Of a stretch of DNA of 64,000 nucleotides, positions 59,316-64,000 are shown in pieces. This DNA is from Sciurus carolinensis (taxonomy: Eukaryota > Chordata > Mammalia > Rodentia > Sciuridae). How positions within the stretch are numbered: position 1 is the stretch's first letter; each line of letters opens with the position of its first letter. The stretch is from assembly GCF_902686445.1 (NCBI RefSeq), contig NC_062217.1, positions 81,611,258 through 81,675,257 of the forward strand, read 5' to 3'. A program made the position numbers and the translations under genes. A model generated the notes under the pieces. The model was not told the DNA's origin, did no database searches, and saw nothing but the letters and a program-made list of their open reading frames with translations.

Positions 59316-62300
59316 TGAAAGGATGACTTCGAAAAGAGAGAAATGGGAAAACTGGGAATCAAGTTCAGAGACTATGCCAACACTCACACATGTAATGGGG
59401 CCTGGACTGAGGGAACAGCAGGATTGAAGACTTCACAGGAGCAGACGGTTCAAGGTTGGTGGCTTGTGGGATGCCCTGTGAGGGACTGTATCAGGGGTTA
59501 TTGGCTTGGACAATGACTTGACAATCTTCATGGTGACAGAGAAGGCCAGAGTGAGGAGAGATGAGAGAGAAGCAGGGAAAGTGAGGGTTTGGCCAGTTCA
59601 ATCTTTGAGCATGTTAACTAAATGAGGTGCATTAATACATATATAAATATATCCTTCTTAGGTATAATTCAAAGCCCACTAAACTCTTCCGAGACAATTT
59701 TCGAGGTTTAAATTATTCCTAAATTTAATAAGCCCAAAGACCCACAAGGGTTCAGATTCATGTATTATATACACTACAGGTTTCACACCATGCTCCAGAA
59801 CAAAAGGAGAGTCACAAATGCCAGAAATATGTGGAAAATGATGATTTGCAAAAGACCAGAGTGTCCCCAGTGTTTCAAACTATGTAAAGAATAAAAAAGA
59901 AGTGGCTCTGTTTGCCAGACTTATATTTAATAGGCTCTAAATCCAGCACAGATTTGACCTTTGCTTTAAATAGATTTTCTTGGAGAGGAGGGAAGAAAAC
60001 ACTGATTCATCTGAGACTCCTGAACGACCTACTGTTCACATTACTTGAAATAAAGTCTGCTTTAAATCAGAATTCTTAAGACACAGAAATAAATATACCA
60101 AGAGGTTTCTAATTTTGTGCTTTCACCAACTGATTATTTTCATTCATAACAGTGGACGAACTCGATATGGTCTTTCCAGAAGAAGGGCCTAGCCACAGAG
60201 CAGAGCACACGGTGGAATCAATCAGATCAGTGCAACTGGTCTCAGACTTCAGCTTGTCTTGAGATCAACACTTTGAATAGAAAAAATAAGAGAAGTATGT
60301 GAAAGGGAGATGACTTTTCAAGCTTTGCAAGGCCCATGCTAATTCAGCAATGTTTGGGCAATAAGGGAAACCTAGAAGCAAAAATGTTTCCACTAAGACT
60401 GAAAAAGGTGAACCAGAATCATTCAATACTCGAACTGTTCACTCAACAAATGTGAAATATGCAAACTTCCCATTCTGCTGTACTCAGCCATTAAGATCAA
60501 TGTCACAGACATTGGGATGATGATACAACATGATATCCCGGACCTACATCATTGTAGTTTGATCTTTGGAGATTTTGTTTCCTCTCAAGCCTGTTGAGCA
60601 GTTCACTGCTCATTTTTAAAATCATCAAAAGACAAGTGGAGAAAAAAAATATAAATCAATAGTACAGCAAGTTTTGCTTTACTATCTATTTGCTTCTCTT
60701 TGGAGAAGAAATATAAAAATGTATTTTGGGTACCATGTAGATAAATGACCTTAGGGTTCCACGCAGGTCATAAAAGTATGATTAAGACATTAAGGAGTGA
60801 TGTGGTCTGTAGCCACCTGCAAAGTGCTTGCCCCACCTAACAATAGTCAAAGTGCTATCCAAGCAAAATGGAATTGCAGGCAAAGTGTGATCCGCTAATG
60901 ATTAATTTGCCACAAAACCAAGCATGAGATCAGAGACTTTTTAAAAGAAAAGAGAAAAGGATGGTTCACATAGCATTTTTTTAAAAAAATCTGAACAACA
61001 TTTCAACATGAATTCACAGAAGTCAACATTAGTAATTCCATGTCCCTCCCACCTCCTCTTCCTCGTTGAAAGCAATGGAACTCAGGCACTTCAGGTGAGA
61101 TGTGAACTCACATCTCCAATCATGTCAGAGGTCTAACGCTTAGAATAAAAAACAAATGTGTAGACTGAAACACCAAATCAGCCTACAGATGTTACACACC
61201 CACACACATAAAATCTAACAGGTGTATAATACTTTACTACTATACTAAGCACTTTGAGAAATATGTGTCTAGAAAACTTGTAACTAAGAGGACCAACTGT
61301 AGCCCACAGAGATGGAGCAGATGTAGAGACCACACGAGAATCATTCTTCTACAGTCTCAAACAGAGCTTCACCTTGGATGTTGCCACTGCCACATGCTTA
61401 ATGTCTAGGGCAATGTGTTAAGACAAGCCTTCTCCTTCTAAGCTGTTTCCTCCTCTATGTCATCCTATACTCCATTATTAAAATAATGCAATATTGTTAC
61501 ATTACAATTGAGTGCTGGATAGTCAATATATAATATTCAAATTGTAATTCTAGCAAACAATTTTTCTGTTTATGGTCTTTCACTTTCTATTTATGTCCTA
61601 TAGAATACAATATTTGGAGATTCATTCCATGCTTATTTGCTTGATCGGTTTTATGTTTTACATTAGTAGAGCTTTCAATCTTTTACCGCAAAATACCACA
61701 GAATCTCCCTCTAATTGTACAAGAAATTTCTTCTTGAAAACTCAAGTAAGATGATTAGGTGTAAAAGAAAGTCATAAATAGATGTGAAACCAGCCAGAAG
61801 GGAACTGGCTTGTACCACAGGCCAACTCTGAGCTGCAAGCCCCGGGAGACTACTACCTCATAGTCCTAAAGTAATTGACCCACCTACTGGGGGGAGAACC
61901 CTTTAATGTTCTTGTAAACCAATATGCACATGTGAATCCTTGGGGCAGGCCTAGCAGAACAAGGGCTTTGGGGAAAGACATCCTGCAGCTGAGAACTGGG
62001 CTCAACATTCTTCAGGCTGTAACTCAATCGTGGGGCTGTAGAAACCCACCAAATGACGGAATGCTGAAGAAAGTGAGCAGAGGGGCCAAGCGGAGAGCCA
62101 GTGGTGTGCCCCCAGCAAGAGAAAATCACCCACAGTGAGGAAGGTGGGGGAAATTACTCTCACGTGAATTTTAAGGGTGTTCATGACAGACAAGGAGAAC
62201 TGTGGCCAGTTAAAGCAGCAATACAACTAAGAAAATCAACAGCTAGAGAGCATGCCAGGCTGTTCCAGTCTCTGTCTTGAAGGTAACTGGGGTCCCTGAG

Positions 62301-62505
62301 TCAGACACAGGAAAGGATTTTATTCCTGATTAGCATCTCTCAAAACTACCAGGTGTTTGCAGAGGCAGCTTGAGGAAGGATTCCGTTAACAAGAGAAATA
62401 GAGTCAGGTTGACAAGACAGTCCTCGGAAATGCAGTGTCACTAACCAGCACCATCTTCCCTAAAGCCACACGGCACCCCTTACTTTAATAAAAAGAAAAA
62501 GTTAT
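59316..62505. other. Repeat-poor stretch, no gene seen
   Basis: About 3.2 kb without a recognised transposon, the longest such block in the window. It contains an AT-rich word 'CTAATGATTAATTTGCCACA' at about 60895-60914. Confidence 0.5.
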
Positions 62506-62522
62506 AAAGAAGGGTGATCCTT

Positions 62523-62654
62523 TGGTCTGGGATGTGACTCAGTGGCAGAGCACTTGCCTAACACATGTGAGGCACTGGGTTCGATCCTTAGCACCACATA
62601 AAAGTAAATAAATGAAATAAAGGTATTGTGTCCATCTACAAATAAAAAAACTAA
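62523..62654 (+). mobile_element. ID-type SINE with squirrel-type extended tail
   Basis: The body runs from 'GGTCTGGGATGTGACTCAGT' to 'GTTCGATCCTTAGCACCACA', then 'AAAGGTATTGTGTCCATCTA' in the tail. Flanks AAAGAAGGGTGATC (62506-62519) and AAAGAAGGATGATC (62655-62668) are a target-site duplication with one mismatch. Confidence 0.95.
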
Positions 62655-62669
62655 AAAGAAGGATGATCT

Positions 62670-64000
62670 AATTTTTTAAATGTTTGCTTTTCTTCAGCTA
62701 CAATTATGCATAAAAATTGATATGCAGTCATTTTGCCTAAACTTGACTCATTTTTCTTGTACACATCAATCAAGGACTAGACTAAAGTGTTCTTTCTGCC
62801 CTGGATTATATCCCAACACTGTCACTTGGTGGGAGAGCACCTCTCTATCTGTTACAGGGTAAACCAGACCGCATCCAAGGCAGTCCGCCCAAAGTCTCCC
62901 TCTGTTCCCATCTATTAAGGGTACACAGAATGGAGCAATCTGCTAGGGTTTCTTTCTTTTTTAACATCTAAGATCATCATTTCCACACCTCTTTGGCAAA
63001 TAAACCTTTTGGAGGCGTTTTCAAAGAGCTGTTTACTTTGTTTGGTATGGAGGAAGAAGGTAGAAAGAGAGGCACTAAGTATTCAAATTTAAGGAGGAAA
63101 CAAAACCTGTCCACAGGTTCATACTGGCTCTATTTCTCTTTTTCCAGCAGTAGGGACATGCCATCACGCCATCCTGTAAGCTGTATGGAGGGCTGTGCAG
63201 GACAGCTCCCTGCTGCACACTTCCCTGCATGGACTGAACAACAGGGACCACTGCCCTGCACCCTCAGCAATCAGGGGTGCAGGAATACACACTGCTCGTG
63301 CCATCACCCAAAATACATACCTGTCAACCTCTGCAAGAATTATGAGTATGGAAAAATTAAATATTAAGTGAGGGATCCACAAACATTTAATTTGGCACTC
63401 ATATGGGAAAATTCTAAAACATTAGCACCTATCCTAAATTCACTTTCAAATGCAAGGGTTATAGGATAACAATTTGAAGATGTTTATTTTCATCACACCC
63501 AAACCTTCTGGAGTTCTGGGAGAAAGCAACAAATACTGCCAGAGACTGAGTCACTCCCTACATCCTTAATATTGTCAAACCTGGTTTCTTGGACATGGAT
63601 TTTTTTTTTCTTTTTCTTTTCCAAACAGTTCCCCAACCTTCCAAGGCTCTTTTCTCCAGAAAGTCAGTCTAGAATTTCCAGTTTTCCTGGAGGACCTTGT
63701 AAAAGGAATTAGTCACTTCAATACCAATTATTTCCCTTTCCTCAGAAAAATATACTGAGGTGCACGGTTTGATTGAGTTGCCTGCAGTTAGAATTCTTTG
63801 GGGGCAGAGACTGGTGGCTCATTGAACTGACTCAAACTGAAGCATTCAGTGCTGCTGAGATGAACTTACACCCCCCCGACCACCGCTTCTGTAATTCCTC
63901 CCAAGGAAACCAGGCACCCACACCAAGCACAATCTAAACCCAACTGTCAGGAACTAACAAGATGGCCTGCTGAGATGACTATAACCATGAGTGTAGAAGG
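62670..64000. other. No gene seen; unique intronic sequence
   Basis: No repeat or exon recognised. The ORF at 62993-63367 has no recognised domain and overlaps a minus-strand ORF. Confidence 0.5.

Noticed and set aside
58949..59326. 125-codon plus-strand ORF rich in Pro and Ser
   Set aside because: It lies within an L2 relic, and the pyrimidine-rich sequence explains the composition.

Overview
The window is nuclear DNA from a mammal, most likely a squirrel-family rodent (Sciuridae). Two SINE types found at many sites point there. One is a tRNA-derived ID-type element, some copies with a long A-rich tail carrying the 'aaaggtattgtgtccatctac' type of extension. The other is a dimer of a 7SL-derived B1 half joined to an ID half (B1-dID, 'MEN'-type). 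The assignment comes from repeat recognition, not from an alignment.

The only secure protein-coding sequence is one 173-bp exon on the minus strand at 44475-44647. It encodes 57 residues of a P4-ATPase and matches ATP8A2 better than its paralogue ATP8A1. It has clean splice sites on both sides. The rest of the window is therefore best read as parts of two very long ATP8A2 introns, transcribed right to left. I saw no neighbouring ATP8A2 exon here.

Region by region. 1-3655: the 3' half of a fairly young L1 with a broken ORF2. 4-16 kb: ID and B1-dID SINEs, MIR and L2 relics, microsatellites, and a local tandem duplication at 7452-7791. 16-24 kb: MaLR-type LTRs, several old L1 fragments, and a weak candidate signal-peptide exon at 17880-18003. 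25.2 kb: a CATC-rich minisatellite. 28.1-30.1 kb: one old L1 split by a B1-dID SINE and an LTR-like element. 30.9-37 kb: L2, MIR, old L1 and a repeat-poor stretch. 41-44 kb: antisense L1 pieces, then the ATP8A2 exon. 46-49 kb: a cluster of MaLR LTRs, one holding an ID SINE with a visible target-site duplication. 51-59 kb: antisense L1, two related Tigger-like fragments, an unclassified diverged repeat pair and L2 relics. 59.3-64 kb: mostly unique sequence.

I found no CRISPR array, prokaryotic-style operon, functional RNA gene or new molecular system. Many other open reading frames of 60-170 codons exist on both strands, but they fall in repeats or lack coding character, so they are left out. 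Repeat family names rest on visual recognition of consensus features, and boundaries are approximate to about 10-40 bp.
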